From Streptomyces hiroshimensis (GTDB taxonomy: Bacteria > Actinomycetota > Actinomycetes > Streptomycetales > Streptomycetaceae), in the NCBI RefSeq assembly GCF_014650335.1, contig NZ_BMUT01000001.1, positions 177,037 through 241,036 of the forward strand: a stretch of DNA of 64,000 nucleotides, in the 5' to 3' direction. This document shows positions 1 through 8,290 of the stretch, in pieces (the stretch's first letter is position 1; each line of letters starts with the position of its first letter). Under the pieces are notes generated by a model. The model made no database searches and was not told the DNA's origin. It saw only the letters and a list, made by a program, of their open reading frames with translations. The position numbers and the translations under genes were made by a program.

Positions 1-77
1 CCCGACGGCGGCTCCGCCGCGGCTGATCGCCCTCGCGGTGGAGGAAGCGCGGCGCACAGCGGCCGAGAGGCGCCCGC

Positions 78-1481
78 CCCGATGCCGGTCTGCTCTCACC
101 CGTTCGCGTCGGCACCCCCGCCGAGGAGGCCACCACCGATACCGCCTGGCTGCAGGCCATGCTCGACGCCGAGGCCGCCCTCGCCCGCGCTCAGGCCCGC
201 CTCGGTACCGTGTCCGCCCCGGCCGCGGAGGCCGTCACACGGTGCGCGCGTGCCGAGCGGCTCGACGTCCGGGCCCTCGCGCTGGCCGCCCGCGAGACCG
301 CCAACCCCGTCGTCGCCCTCGTGCGGGCGCTCACCCGCCTCGTCGCCGCCGACACCCCCGCCGCCGCCCCGTACGTGCACCGCGGCTCCACCAGTCAGGA
401 CATCCTCGACACCGGCGCCATGCTGGTCGCGCACCGCACCCTGCGTACCGTCCGCTCCGACCTGACCCGTACCGCCGAGGCGCTCGCCGTCCTCGCCGCA
501 CGGCACCGCGACACCCTCATGGCGGGCCGTACGCTCACCCTGCACGCCGTGCCGATCACCTTCGGGCTGAAGGCGGCCGGCTGGCGGCAGCTCGTCCTCG
601 ACGCGGAGCAGCGACTCGCGAGGGTGCACGTGAGCCTGCCGGTGTCGCTGGGCGGCGCGGCGGGCACACTCTCCGGCTACCTGGAGCACGCCCGGCTCGA
701 AGGAGCCCAGGCCACCGATGCCGACGCGGACGCCGGCACAGACGCTTCCGCCGGCAGCTACGCCGAGCGTCTCGTGGACGCCTTCGCCGCCGAGACGGGC
801 CTGGCCCGCCCCGCCCTGCCCTGGCACGCGCTGCGCACCCCCGTCGCCGACCTGGCCGCCGCCCTCGCCTTCACCGCGGGCGCCCTCGGCAAGATCGCGG
901 CCGACGTGCAGTCGCTGGCCCGCACCGAGGTCGGCGAGGTCGCCGAGCCGGGCCCCGCCGGGCGCGGCGGCTCCTCCGCCATGCCGCACAAGCGCAACCC
1001 CGTCCTCGCCACACTGATCCGCAGCGCGGCGCTCCAGGTCCCCGCGCTGGCCGGCGCCCTGACGCAGTGCCTGGCCGCCGAGGACGAGCGGTCCGCCGGC
1101 GCCTGGCACGCGGAGTGGCAGCTGCTGCGCGAGTGCCTCCGCCTCACCGGCGGAGCCGTCCGCACCGCCGCCGAGCCGGCCTCCGGCCTGGACGTCCGGG
1201 CGGACCGCATGCGCGCCAACCTCCGTCTCACGGGCGCGCAGATCGTCTCCGAGCGGCTCGCGGCCGTCCTCGCGCCGCGCATCGGCCGGGACGAGGCCGA
1301 GCGCCTGTTGACGGAGGCGTCGGCCGAAGCGGCCGCCGGTGGCCGGGAACTGCAGGCGATCCTCGCCGAGCAGCCGTTACTGGATGGTCACTTCACCGCG
1401 GCCGAACTGGCCGCCCTGTGTGACCCCGCCGGCTACGCCGGCGCCGCAGGCCCGCTGGTCGACCGGGCACTGTGGCCCTGA
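78..1481 (+). CDS. pcaB: 3-carboxy-cis,cis-muconate cycloisomerase (PcaB), 5' end unresolved
   Basis: Fumarase/aspartase-superfamily lyase. It isomerises beta-carboxymuconate to the muconolactone in the protocatechuate branch of the beta-ketoadipate pathway. The protein shows the GSTSQDILDTG substrate loop and the superfamily signature GSSAMPHKRNPV (near 970-1005). PcaB-like sequence (DAGLLSPVRVGTP) is already visible at about 81-120, well before the first in-frame ATG at 159. The frame is open back to a TGA at 24-26 without any ATG, GTG or TTG. Either the start is non-canonical or there is a one-base insertion, for example in the C run at 77-80, which would connect a GTG at 38. No pcaL or other pca gene follows; any partners would lie left of the window. 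Confidence 0.85.
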   Translation, partial: PDAGLLSPVRVGTPAEEATTDTAWLQAMLDAEAALARAQARLGTVSAPAAEAVTRCARAERLDVRALALAARETANPVVALVRALTRLVAADTPAAAPYVHRGSTSQDILDTGAMLVAHRTLRTVRSDLTRTAEALAVLAARHRDTLMAGRTLTLHAVPITFGLKAAGWRQLVLDAEQRLARVHVSLPVSLGGAAGTLSGYLEHARLEGAQATDADADAGTDASAGSYAERLVDAFAAETGLARPALPWHALRTPVADLAAALAFTAGALGKIAADVQSLARTEVGEVAEPGPAGRGGSSAMPHKRNPVLATLIRSAALQVPALAGALTQCLAAEDERSAGAWHAEWQLLRECLRLTGGAVRTAAEPASGLDVRADRMRANLRLTGAQIVSERLAAVLAPRIGRDEAERLLTEASAEAAAGGRELQAILAEQPLLDGHFTAAELAALCDPAGYAGAAGPLVDRALWP

Positions 1482-1701
1482 CAACATCTCACGCGAACCA
1501 CCTGCGCTTTTCTTTCGCCTTCCGTACCCTCACCCGAGGCCCCGCGGAAGCCGGATGCATGTTCGGTCATCCAGGGGCGAAGATCGGCCAAGCGGGGAGC
1601 GCCGTGGTTAGGATGATCGGCGTATTCCGCTTCTGGACGGGACGTCAGGGACAACGGCCTCGTCCAGCCGTCCGCATGCCCCCTGCGTCCACGAGGAATT
1701 G

Positions 1702-3615
1702 ATGTCACATCACATACCGGACGTAGTGACCTGGTGCCTGGCCGCCGCACTGATCGCCGTCGCGGTCCTGCTGGTGCGCCAGCGGGGGATCGCCGCGGCC
1801 CTGCGGCTGCGCGCCGCCACGCTGGAGGAGGGGCAGCGGGCGCGCGACAGCGAGCTCGGCCACCTGGTCGCCGTCCGGCTCCCCGCCGTCACGGCCTCCA
1901 TGCACCAGCCCGTGCCGCTGCCCGGCCTGCTCGACGAACAGCTCACGGGTACCGTCTTCGCCCACGGCCTGCAGTCGGTGATGGACACCTTCACCCAGGC
2001 CGTCGACAAGGCGCAGGCCCGCGCCGACCAGTCCGCGAAGGCCGCCCTCAAGGCCTCCATGCGCGCCCTCCAGGGCCTCGCCCACGAGCAGCAGCTGGCC
2101 ATCTCCGACATGCAGGACCGGCACGACAACCCCGACGTGCTGCGCGACCTGCTGCAGATCGACCACGCCAACTCCCAGTTCGGCCGCCGCGCCCAGGCCA
2201 TCGCCGTCCTGTGCGGCTCCTGGCCGGGCCGGCAGCGCGCCGCCTCCCCGCTCACCGACGTCGTCCGCGGCGCCACCTCCCGCATCCGCGACTACCGGCG
2301 CGTCCAGGTCCACAGCCAGGCCGACCTCGCCGTCGTCAGCCGCGCCGTGGAGCCCGTCGTCCTCGCCGTCGCCGAGCTCCTCGACAACGCCGCCCGTCAC
2401 TCCCAGCCCAACACCACCGTCGAGGTCGGCCTGCAGCCCGTGCACAACGGCGCCTGCATCGTCATCGACGACGCGGGCGTCGGCATGGACGGCCAGGAGA
2501 TCCAGCGGGCCGGTGCCCTGCTCACCGGCCGCGCCGCCGTCGACGTCTCGCGCCTCGGCGACCCGCCGCAGTTCGGCTTCCCCGTCATCGGCGTGCTCGC
2601 CGCGCGCTACGGGTTCAGCGTCTCCGTCGACACCCGCTCGCCCTACGGCGGCGTCCGGGCCGTGCTGTTCCTCCCCAGCGCCCTGCTCACCCAGATCGAC
2701 ATCGACGGGCCCGACACCACCCCGCTGCGGTCTGCGGGCGGGCACGCGGCGGACCGTACCGCCGCGACACGGCCCCCGGGGCAGGCACCCGTACCGGACT
2801 TCCCCGACTTCCCGGAAGCCTCGGCCGGCTTCCCGGAGACCTCTGCCCGTAACCCCCAGGCTGCACCTGGCGGCTTCCCGGACGCCTCTGCCCGTAACCC
2901 CCAGGCTGCACCTGGCGGCTTCCCGGAGACCTCTGCCCGTAACCCCCAGGCTGCACCTGGCGGCTTCCCGGACGCCTCCGCCCGTAACCCCCAAGCCCGC
3001 GATGGGTTCCCGGAAACGTCCGCCCGTAGCCCCGAGGCACCCGACGGCTTCCTCGACGCCCACGGTGGCTTCCCCGGGGCGCGCGCAGGCGGCCCCGGGA
3101 CCTTCGGCACCGGCTCAGTCCCGGGCACCGGAACCGGCACCGCCCTGGGCGCCGCCCCGTCCGTCGGCGCAGGCGCAGGCGCAGGCACAGGCGCAGGCAC
3201 AGGCGCAGGCGCAGGCACAGGCGCAGGCACGGGCACAGGCGCCGACACCGGCACCGGCACCGATGGTGGCTCCCTCCCCGGAGGGGTCCCCGGCTCCGTC
3301 GGGTCCACCGCCGGAGGCCTCCCCAAGCGCCGCCGCCGGCAGCCCGCCCCCGGCGCCCGCCGCGACCGGCCCGGGCCCCTGCCCGCCGAGACGCCCGCAC
3401 CGAACGCCCCCGGCAGCGGAGTCGCCGTCCCCGAGCGCAGCGCCGAGGAGACCGCCCGCCGCATGGGCGCCTTCGCGCGCGGCACCCGCGCGGGCCGCAC
3501 CCCCGCCGCAGGCACTCCCGTAGGCCCGCTGCACGGGGCCCCGGAACCGGACGCCGCCCACCCCTTTGCCCAGGCCCCCGCCCCCGTAGACGACGAAGGG
3601 AACCCCCACGCGTGA
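1702..3615 (+). CDS. cvnA: Conservon sensor-kinase-like protein (CvnA)
   Basis: First gene of a conservon. CvnA proteins resemble nitrate-sensor histidine kinases and sit at the membrane with CvnB-D, in an assembly likened to eukaryotic G-protein receptors. One N-terminal membrane helix (residues 8-27) is followed by a coiled region and a HATPase_c domain with N-box ELLDNAARH (from residue 225) and DDAGVGMDG. The C-terminal ~270 residues are low-complexity. They hold 15-residue repeats of the GGFPETSARNPQAAP type (about 2815-3060) and a Gly-Ala/Thr tract from hexanucleotide repeats (about 3163-3245). The ATG at 1702 follows ACGAGGAA; a TTG lies just upstream at 1699. The stop overlaps cvnB by 4 bp. 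Confidence 0.9.
   Translation: MSHHIPDVVTWCLAAALIAVAVLLVRQRGIAAALRLRAATLEEGQRARDSELGHLVAVRLPAVTASMHQPVPLPGLLDEQLTGTVFAHGLQSVMDTFTQAVDKAQARADQSAKAALKASMRALQGLAHEQQLAISDMQDRHDNPDVLRDLLQIDHANSQFGRRAQAIAVLCGSWPGRQRAASPLTDVVRGATSRIRDYRRVQVHSQADLAVVSRAVEPVVLAVAELLDNAARHSQPNTTVEVGLQPVHNGACIVIDDAGVGMDGQEIQRAGALLTGRAAVDVSRLGDPPQFGFPVIGVLAARYGFSVSVDTRSPYGGVRAVLFLPSALLTQIDIDGPDTTPLRSAGGHAADRTAATRPPGQAPVPDFPDFPEASAGFPETSARNPQAAPGGFPDASARNPQAAPGGFPETSARNPQAAPGGFPDASARNPQARDGFPETSARSPEAPDGFLDAHGGFPGARAGGPGTFGTGSVPGTGTGTALGAAPSVGAGAGAGTGAGTGAGAGTGAGTGTGADTGTGTDGGSLPGGVPGSVGSTAGGLPKRRRRQPAPGARRDRPGPLPAETPAPNAPGSGVAVPERSAEETARRMGAFARGTRAGRTPAAGTPVGPLHGAPEPDAAHPFAQAPAPVDDEGNPHA
2828..3245 (+). repeat. In-frame tandem repeats in cvnA tail
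   Basis: Roughly four copies of a 45-bp unit, alternating between coding for PETSARNPQAAP and PDASARNPQAAP, run from about 2828 to 3000 and then decay. A second array of GCAGGC/ACAGGC hexanucleotides lies at about 3163-3245. Near-identity of the DNA copies suggests recent slippage expansion, so copy number may differ between strains. Confidence 0.85.
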
Positions 3616-4091
3616 ACGACCACCTCAACAACGAGCTCGGCTGGATGCTGGACGAGGTCGTCAAGATGCCCGAAGCCCGGCACGCGATCCTCCTGTCCTC
3701 GGACGGCATGCTGCGCGCCCGCTCCCAGGGCATCGAGCGCGACGAGGCCGAGCGTCAGGCCGCGGCCCTGTCCGGCCTGCAGTCCATCAGCCGCTCCACC
3801 TCCGAGTTCTGCACCCACCAGGCGCAGCAGGACAACCCGTGGCGGCAGACGCTCGTCGAGTTCGCCCACGGCTACGTCTTCCTCATCGCCGCAGGCCCCG
3901 GCGCCTACCTCGCCGTCTCCGCCACCGAGCACGTCGACATGGAAGCGGTCACGTACCGCATGCAGAAGCTCGTCGACCGGCTCGGCAAGGAGCTGACCAG
4001 CCCGCCCCGCGCAGGCAGCGCAGGCAACGTGGGCAGCGCAGGCAACGCGGGCAACGTCGGCAACTGGCAGGGCTCGGGCGCCCCGGCATGA
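3612..4091 (+). CDS. cvnB: Roadblock/LC7-domain protein (CvnB)
   Basis: Conservon second gene, 159 residues. Roadblock/LC7 proteins act as partners or activators of small Ras-like GTPases, here probably CvnD. The domain fills residues 1-125 (opening LGWMLDEVVKMPEARHAI, then LSSDGMLRARS). The last ~25 residues are a Gly-Ser-Ala-Asn repeat tail (GNVGSAGNAGN), which is unusual for the family. It starts at GTG 3612 overlapping cvnA by 4 bp and ends overlapping cvnC by 4 bp, so translation is probably coupled through the operon. Confidence 0.92.
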   Translation: MNDHLNNELGWMLDEVVKMPEARHAILLSSDGMLRARSQGIERDEAERQAAALSGLQSISRSTSEFCTHQAQQDNPWRQTLVEFAHGYVFLIAAGPGAYLAVSATEHVDMEAVTYRMQKLVDRLGKELTSPPRAGSAGNVGSAGNAGNVGNWQGSGAPA

Positions 4092-4450
4092 CCCCGCCCA
4101 CGCCGAGGCACGAGCGAGGGTTAGTGCGCCCGTACGTCGTCACCGACGGCCGCGCCCACCCGACCCGCAACACCTTCGACCTGGTCACCCTGGTCCTGGC
4201 CCAGTACGACCGGCCGCTCACCGGGCTCAGCCCCGAAAAGCGCCGGCTCATGGAACTCTGCCTCGGCGGCCCGCTGTCGGTCGCCGAGATCGCCGGGCAC
4301 CTCATGCTGCCCGTCAGCGTCACCAAGGTGCTGCTCGGCGACCTCGTCGACAGCGGCCACCTCATCACCCGGGCCCCCATCCCCTCGGCTCAACTCCCCG
4401 AGGCCCAGATCCTGCAGGAGGTGCTGGATGGACTCCGCGCTCGCCTCTGA
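4088..4450 (+). CDS. cvnC: DUF742 protein (CvnC)
   Basis: Conservon third gene, 120 residues, DUF742 family. A winged-helix-like region is visible (LSVAEIAGHLMLPVSVTKVL, then LVDSGHLI), giving the characteristic conservon third component whose biochemical role is not settled. The start ATG at 4088 sits in an ATGA overlap with cvnB. The 3' end overlaps cvnD by 23 bp, typical of these tightly packed operons. Confidence 0.93.
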   Translation: MTPPTPRHERGLVRPYVVTDGRAHPTRNTFDLVTLVLAQYDRPLTGLSPEKRRLMELCLGGPLSVAEIAGHLMLPVSVTKVLLGDLVDSGHLITRAPIPSAQLPEAQILQEVLDGLRARL

Positions 4451-5045
4451 GCCAGCTCCCGACGGAGACCTCTATCTGCGCCGTACCGTGAGCACCGCCG
4501 CGAAACTCCTCGTCGTCGGCCACTTCGCGGTGGGCAAGACCACGTTCGTCGGCTCGCTGTCGGAGATCCGGCCGCTGCGCACCGAGGAGACCATGACCCA
4601 GGCCGGCGCGAGCGTCGACGACCTCGCCGGCATCGAGGGCAAGACCACCACCACGGTCGCCATGGACTTCGGCCGCCTCACCCTCAGCGACAGCCTCGTG
4701 CTCTACCTCTTCGGAGCCCCCGGCCAGCAGCGCTTCACCCGCCTGTGGCAGGACATGACGCACGGCGCGCTCGGCGCCCTCGTCCTCGCCGACACCCGCC
4801 GCCTGGAGCAGTCCTTCGACGTCATGGGCCTCCTGGAGGAGCTCGGCCTGCCCTACGCGGTCGCCGTCAACCACTTCGACGGCGCCCCCGTGTACCCGGA
4901 GGAGGAGATCCGCGAGGCCCTCGACCTGCTGCCCGAGACCCCGCTGGTCACCTGCGACGCCCGTGACCGCGTCTCCTCCACCCGCGCGCTCATCTCCCTC
5001 GTCGAGTACCTGCAGCGGCGGACCGTAGTACGGGAGCACGTGTGA
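4428..5045 (+). CDS. cvnD: Conservon small GTPase (CvnD)
   Basis: ATP/GTP-binding protein of 205 residues. It has a P-loop at residues 31-38 (GHFAVGKT), a switch-II-like [10 protein letters not shown] and a degenerate NKxD motif (NHFD). CvnD proteins bind and hydrolyse GTP and are thought to be the signalling switch of the conservon, interacting with CvnA-C. The ATG at 4428 lies inside the end of cvnC; the stop overlaps the downstream P450 start by 4 bp. The P450 pair therefore appears co-translated with the signalling genes. Confidence 0.93.
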   Translation: MDSALASEPAPDGDLYLRRTVSTAAKLLVVGHFAVGKTTFVGSLSEIRPLRTEETMTQAGASVDDLAGIEGKTTTTVAMDFGRLTLSDSLVLYLFGAPGQQRFTRLWQDMTHGALGALVLADTRRLEQSFDVMGLLEELGLPYAVAVNHFDGAPVYPEEEIREALDLLPETPLVTCDARDRVSSTRALISLVEYLQRRTVVREHV

Positions 5046-7063
5046 ACCACCGTCCCGACGACTGGGGATCCCCCGGCTGGGGAGCCGAAGGGGGAGCCGC
5101 GCCCGGGGCCACGCCCGGCGCCGCACCGGGGGCCGCACCCGCTTTCGGCCCCGGCGCCGCACCCGCTTTCGGCCCCGGCGCCGCACCCGCTTTCGGCCCC
5201 GGTGCCGCATCCGGCACCGGCACCGGCCCCGGCACCGAACACGAAGTCGGCCTCGGAGCCGACCCCGGCCTCGGAGCCGACCCCGGCCTCGGCTCCGGCC
5301 TCGGAGCCGACCCCGGAGCCGGAGGAGGACCCCCGCCCGGCGCCGTGCCGCCGCCCGGCTGCCCCGCGCACCAGGGCTACGCGGCCCAGGACCAGGGCTA
5401 CGCGGCTCCGCCCCAGGGCTACGCGGCTCCGCCCCAGGGCTACGCGGCTCCGCCCCAGGGCTACGCGGCGCAGGACCAGGGCCACGCCACCCCGCACCAG
5501 GGCCACGCCGCCCCGGCCCCCGCGTACCACCGGCACGCCCCCACCCCCATGTACGGGCCCGACTTCGCCGCCGACCCGCACGCCGTCTACGCCCGGCTGC
5601 GCACCCAGGGCCCGGCCGCCCCCGTGGAGCTGGCGCCCGGGGCCCACGCGACCCTCGTCACCGACTACCGGGCCGCCCTCGAAGTGCTCCGCACCCCCGA
5701 GATCTTCGGCAAGGACGCCCGCCGCTGGCGCGCCCTCGCCGACGGCAGGGTCGCCCCGGACAACCCCGTCGTGCCGATGATGGCCTACCGGCCCAACTGC
5801 CTGTTCTCCGACGGCGAGGCCCACACGCGGCTGCGCCAGGCCGTCACGGACTCCCTCTCGCGCATCGACCCCAACGCCCTGCGCGGCTACGTCGAGCGCA
5901 GCGCCGACACCCTCATCGACCGCTTCGCCGGCCTGGGCGAGGCCGACCTCCTCGGCGCGTACGCCAAGGTGCTGCCGCTGCTGGTCTTCCAGCAGCTCTT
6001 CGGCTGCCCGCCCGAGCTCGGCGACCGGCTGGTCGAGGGCTTCTCCGGCATCTTCGACGGCGTCGACGCCGAGCGCGCCGACGCCCTCATCACCAGCAGC
6101 CTCGTCGAACTCATCGCCCTCAAGCGCGAGCAGCCCGGCGCGGACATGACCTCCTGGCTCATGGCCCACCACGCCCGCCTGAGCGACGAGGAGCTGATCC
6201 ACCAGCACGTCGTCCTCATCGGCGCCGGCACCGAGCCCCAGCAGAACCTCATCGCCAACGCCCTGCGGCTGCTGCTCTCCGACGACCGCTTCGCGGGCGA
6301 CCTCGCGGGCGGCAGCATGCCGGTCGAGGACGCCCTGGACGAGGTGCTCTGGCTCGACCCGCCGATGGCCAACTACGCCGTCCACTACCCCGTGCAGGAC
6401 GTCGACTTCGGCGGTGTGCCGCTGGCCGCAGGCGAGCCCGTCGTCGTCAGCTTCGCCGCCGCCAACACCGACCCCGCGCTGCTCACCACCCGGCGCACCG
6501 GCAACCGCGCCCACCTCGCCTGGAGCGCGGGCCCCCACCACTGCCCGGCCAAGGACTCGGCCCGCCTGATCGCCGCCGTCGCCGTCGAGAAGCTCCTCGA
6601 CCGCCTGCCGGACCTGGAGCTCGCGATCCCCGCCGACCGCCTCGTCTGGCGCCCCGGCCCCTTCCACCGCGCGCTGACGGCCCTGCCTGTGCGCTTCCCG
6701 CCGGCGCCGCCGTCCGGCGCCCGGCCCGCGCCCGTCCACGACCTCTCGGCCTCCGCGGTACGCGGCCCCGTACCGCCGTACGAGCAGCCCCGCCCCGATC
6801 AGTCCGCCCCGTCCCCGCAGCTTTCCCAGCTCTCCCATCCCTCCCAGCTCTCGCATCCCTCCCAGCTCTCGCAGCCCCTTCAGCAGGCCGACCCCACTGG
6901 AGACAGCCGATGGAACTCAAGTCCAGCACCGTCCCGGCTCAGCCCGCCCCGGTCCGCATCGACGCCACCGGCAGCGACATTCACGGCGAGGCAGCCCGCA
7001 TCCGGACCCGGGGCGCAGCGACGCCCGTGGAGCTTCCTGGCGGAGTGGTGGCGTGGGCAGTGA
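5042..7063 (+). CDS. CYP157-like cytochrome P450 with repeat-rich extensions
   Basis: P450 homologue of 673 residues; the core (about residues 170-555) is of the CYP157 type that accompanies conservons. The K-helix ExxR motif is changed to E434-V-L-W437, so the invariant arginine is missing. The haem-binding loop reads [11 protein letters not shown] with Cys501. CYP157 enzymes are known to lack ExxR. Unusual are a ~165-residue N-terminal extension (GAAPAFGP x3, LGADPG repeats, QGYAAPP x3-4) and a ~115-residue C-terminal tail (SQLSHP repeats) that overlaps the next gene by 154 bp. The start GTG at 5042 overlaps cvnD; the extension could be partly untranslated if a later start is used. Confidence 0.85.
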   Translation: MNHRPDDWGSPGWGAEGGAAPGATPGAAPGAAPAFGPGAAPAFGPGAAPAFGPGAASGTGTGPGTEHEVGLGADPGLGADPGLGSGLGADPGAGGGPPPGAVPPPGCPAHQGYAAQDQGYAAPPQGYAAPPQGYAAPPQGYAAQDQGHATPHQGHAAPAPAYHRHAPTPMYGPDFAADPHAVYARLRTQGPAAPVELAPGAHATLVTDYRAALEVLRTPEIFGKDARRWRALADGRVAPDNPVVPMMAYRPNCLFSDGEAHTRLRQAVTDSLSRIDPNALRGYVERSADTLIDRFAGLGEADLLGAYAKVLPLLVFQQLFGCPPELGDRLVEGFSGIFDGVDAERADALITSSLVELIALKREQPGADMTSWLMAHHARLSDEELIHQHVVLIGAGTEPQQNLIANALRLLLSDDRFAGDLAGGSMPVEDALDEVLWLDPPMANYAVHYPVQDVDFGGVPLAAGEPVVVSFAAANTDPALLTTRRTGNRAHLAWSAGPHHCPAKDSARLIAAVAVEKLLDRLPDLELAIPADRLVWRPGPFHRALTALPVRFPPAPPSGARPAPVHDLSASAVRGPVPPYEQPRPDQSAPSPQLSQLSHPSQLSHPSQLSQPLQQADPTGDSRWNSSPAPSRLSPPRSASTPPAATFTARQPASGPGAQRRPWSFLAEWWRGQ

Positions 7064-8163
7064 CCACCCAGCCGCTGCTGAAGGAGCTCCTGACCGACCC
7101 GCGCGTCTCGAAGGACCCCCACCGGCACTGGCCGGCCTGGATCAACGGTGAGATCTCCCCCGAGTGGCCCCTGTTCACCTGGGTCGCCGTGCGGAACATG
7201 TTCACCGCCTACGGCACCGACCACAAGCGGCTGCGCGCCCTCGTCGCCAAGGCCTTCACCGCCCGCCGCACCGCCGCCCTGCGCCCGCGCATCGAGGCGA
7301 TGGCCGCGGACCTCCTCGACGGCCTGGCGGCCAGGGCCCCCGGCGAGCCCGTCGACCTGCGCGCGGCGTACGCGTACCCGATCCCCATCCAGGTCATCTG
7401 CGAGCTCTACGGCGTCACCGACCCCGACCTCCGCGACGGCCTGCGGGACTGCGTCGACAGCATCTTCCACACCTCCGCCGACCCGGCCGAGGTCACCGCC
7501 ACGTACGCGCGGATCTACGAGCTCCTCGGCGCCCTCGTCGCCGCCAAGCGGACCGCCCCCGGCGACGACATGACCAGCGTGCTGATCTCCGCCCGCGAGG
7601 AGGACGGCTCGCGCCTGAGCGAACAGGAGCTCCTCGACACCCTGCTGCTGGTGATCAGCGCCGGGCACGAGACGACCGTCAACCTCCTCGACAACGCCAT
7701 CCACGCCCTGCTCACCCACCCCGACCAGCTGGCCCTCGTCCGCGCGGGCACGGCCGGCTGGGACGACGTGATCGAGGAGACCCTGCGCAACCGGGCCCCC
7801 GTCGCGAGCCTCCCGCTGCGCTACGCCACCGAGGACATCGCCCTCCCCGACGGCACCGTGCTGCGGCAGGGCGACGCGATCCTCGCCGCCTACGCCGCGG
7901 CCGGCCGTGACCCGCAGCTGCACGGCTCGGACCCGGACCGCTTCGACGTCACCCGGGCAGTCAAGGACCACCTCGCCTTCGGCCACGGCGTCCACTTCTG
8001 CCTCGGCGCCCCCCTCGCCCGTCTGGAGGCCGCCATCGCGCTGCCCGCCCTCTTCGACCGCTTCCCCCGGATGCGGCTCGCCGTAGAGCCGGGCGACCTG
8101 CAGCCCGTGGAGTCCTTCATCTCCAACGGCCACCGGGCGCTGCCCACGCTGCTGCACGGCTGA
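6910..8163 (+). CDS. CYP154-like cytochrome P450
   Basis: Soluble bacterial P450 of 417 residues. It has an I-helix ([14 protein letters not shown]), an intact K-helix ExxR (E290-T-L-R293) and a haem loop [15 protein letters not shown] with Cys364. CYP154 members often pair with CYP157 next to conservons and hydroxylate varied small substrates; the substrate here cannot be read from sequence. The ATG at 6910 is preceded by GGAGAC. The start lies 154 bp inside the upstream P450 frame, so expression is linked to it. The gene probably ends the operon, since a GC-rich inverted repeat follows. Confidence 0.93.
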   Translation: MELKSSTVPAQPAPVRIDATGSDIHGEAARIRTRGAATPVELPGGVVAWAVTTQPLLKELLTDPRVSKDPHRHWPAWINGEISPEWPLFTWVAVRNMFTAYGTDHKRLRALVAKAFTARRTAALRPRIEAMAADLLDGLAARAPGEPVDLRAAYAYPIPIQVICELYGVTDPDLRDGLRDCVDSIFHTSADPAEVTATYARIYELLGALVAAKRTAPGDDMTSVLISAREEDGSRLSEQELLDTLLLVISAGHETTVNLLDNAIHALLTHPDQLALVRAGTAGWDDVIEETLRNRAPVASLPLRYATEDIALPDGTVLRQGDAILAAYAAAGRDPQLHGSDPDRFDVTRAVKDHLAFGHGVHFCLGAPLARLEAAIALPALFDRFPRMRLAVEPGDLQPVESFISNGHRALPTLLHG

Positions 8164-8171
8164 CCTGCTAC

Positions 8172-8203
8172 GGCGTGCGCCGGATCGGGCCGCGGCGCAC
8201 GCC
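8172..8203 (+). terminator. Inverted repeat after the conservon operon
   Basis: Arms GGCGTGCGCC and GGCGCACGCC separated by 12 nt lie just after the P450 stop codon. A plausible intrinsic terminator, although no T-run follows (common in Streptomyces). Confidence 0.55.
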
Positions 8204-8290
8204 GGATCGGGGATGCGGCGTACGCCACATTTCCTTTCCGGCGGGTGGCGGGTGGGCGGCCGTCCGGGGGAGCGCTTACGATCCTCTGTT

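Noticed and set aside
3163..3245. Hexanucleotide array as a regulatory microsatellite
   Set aside because: It stays in frame within cvnA and is adequately explained as a low-complexity protein tail.
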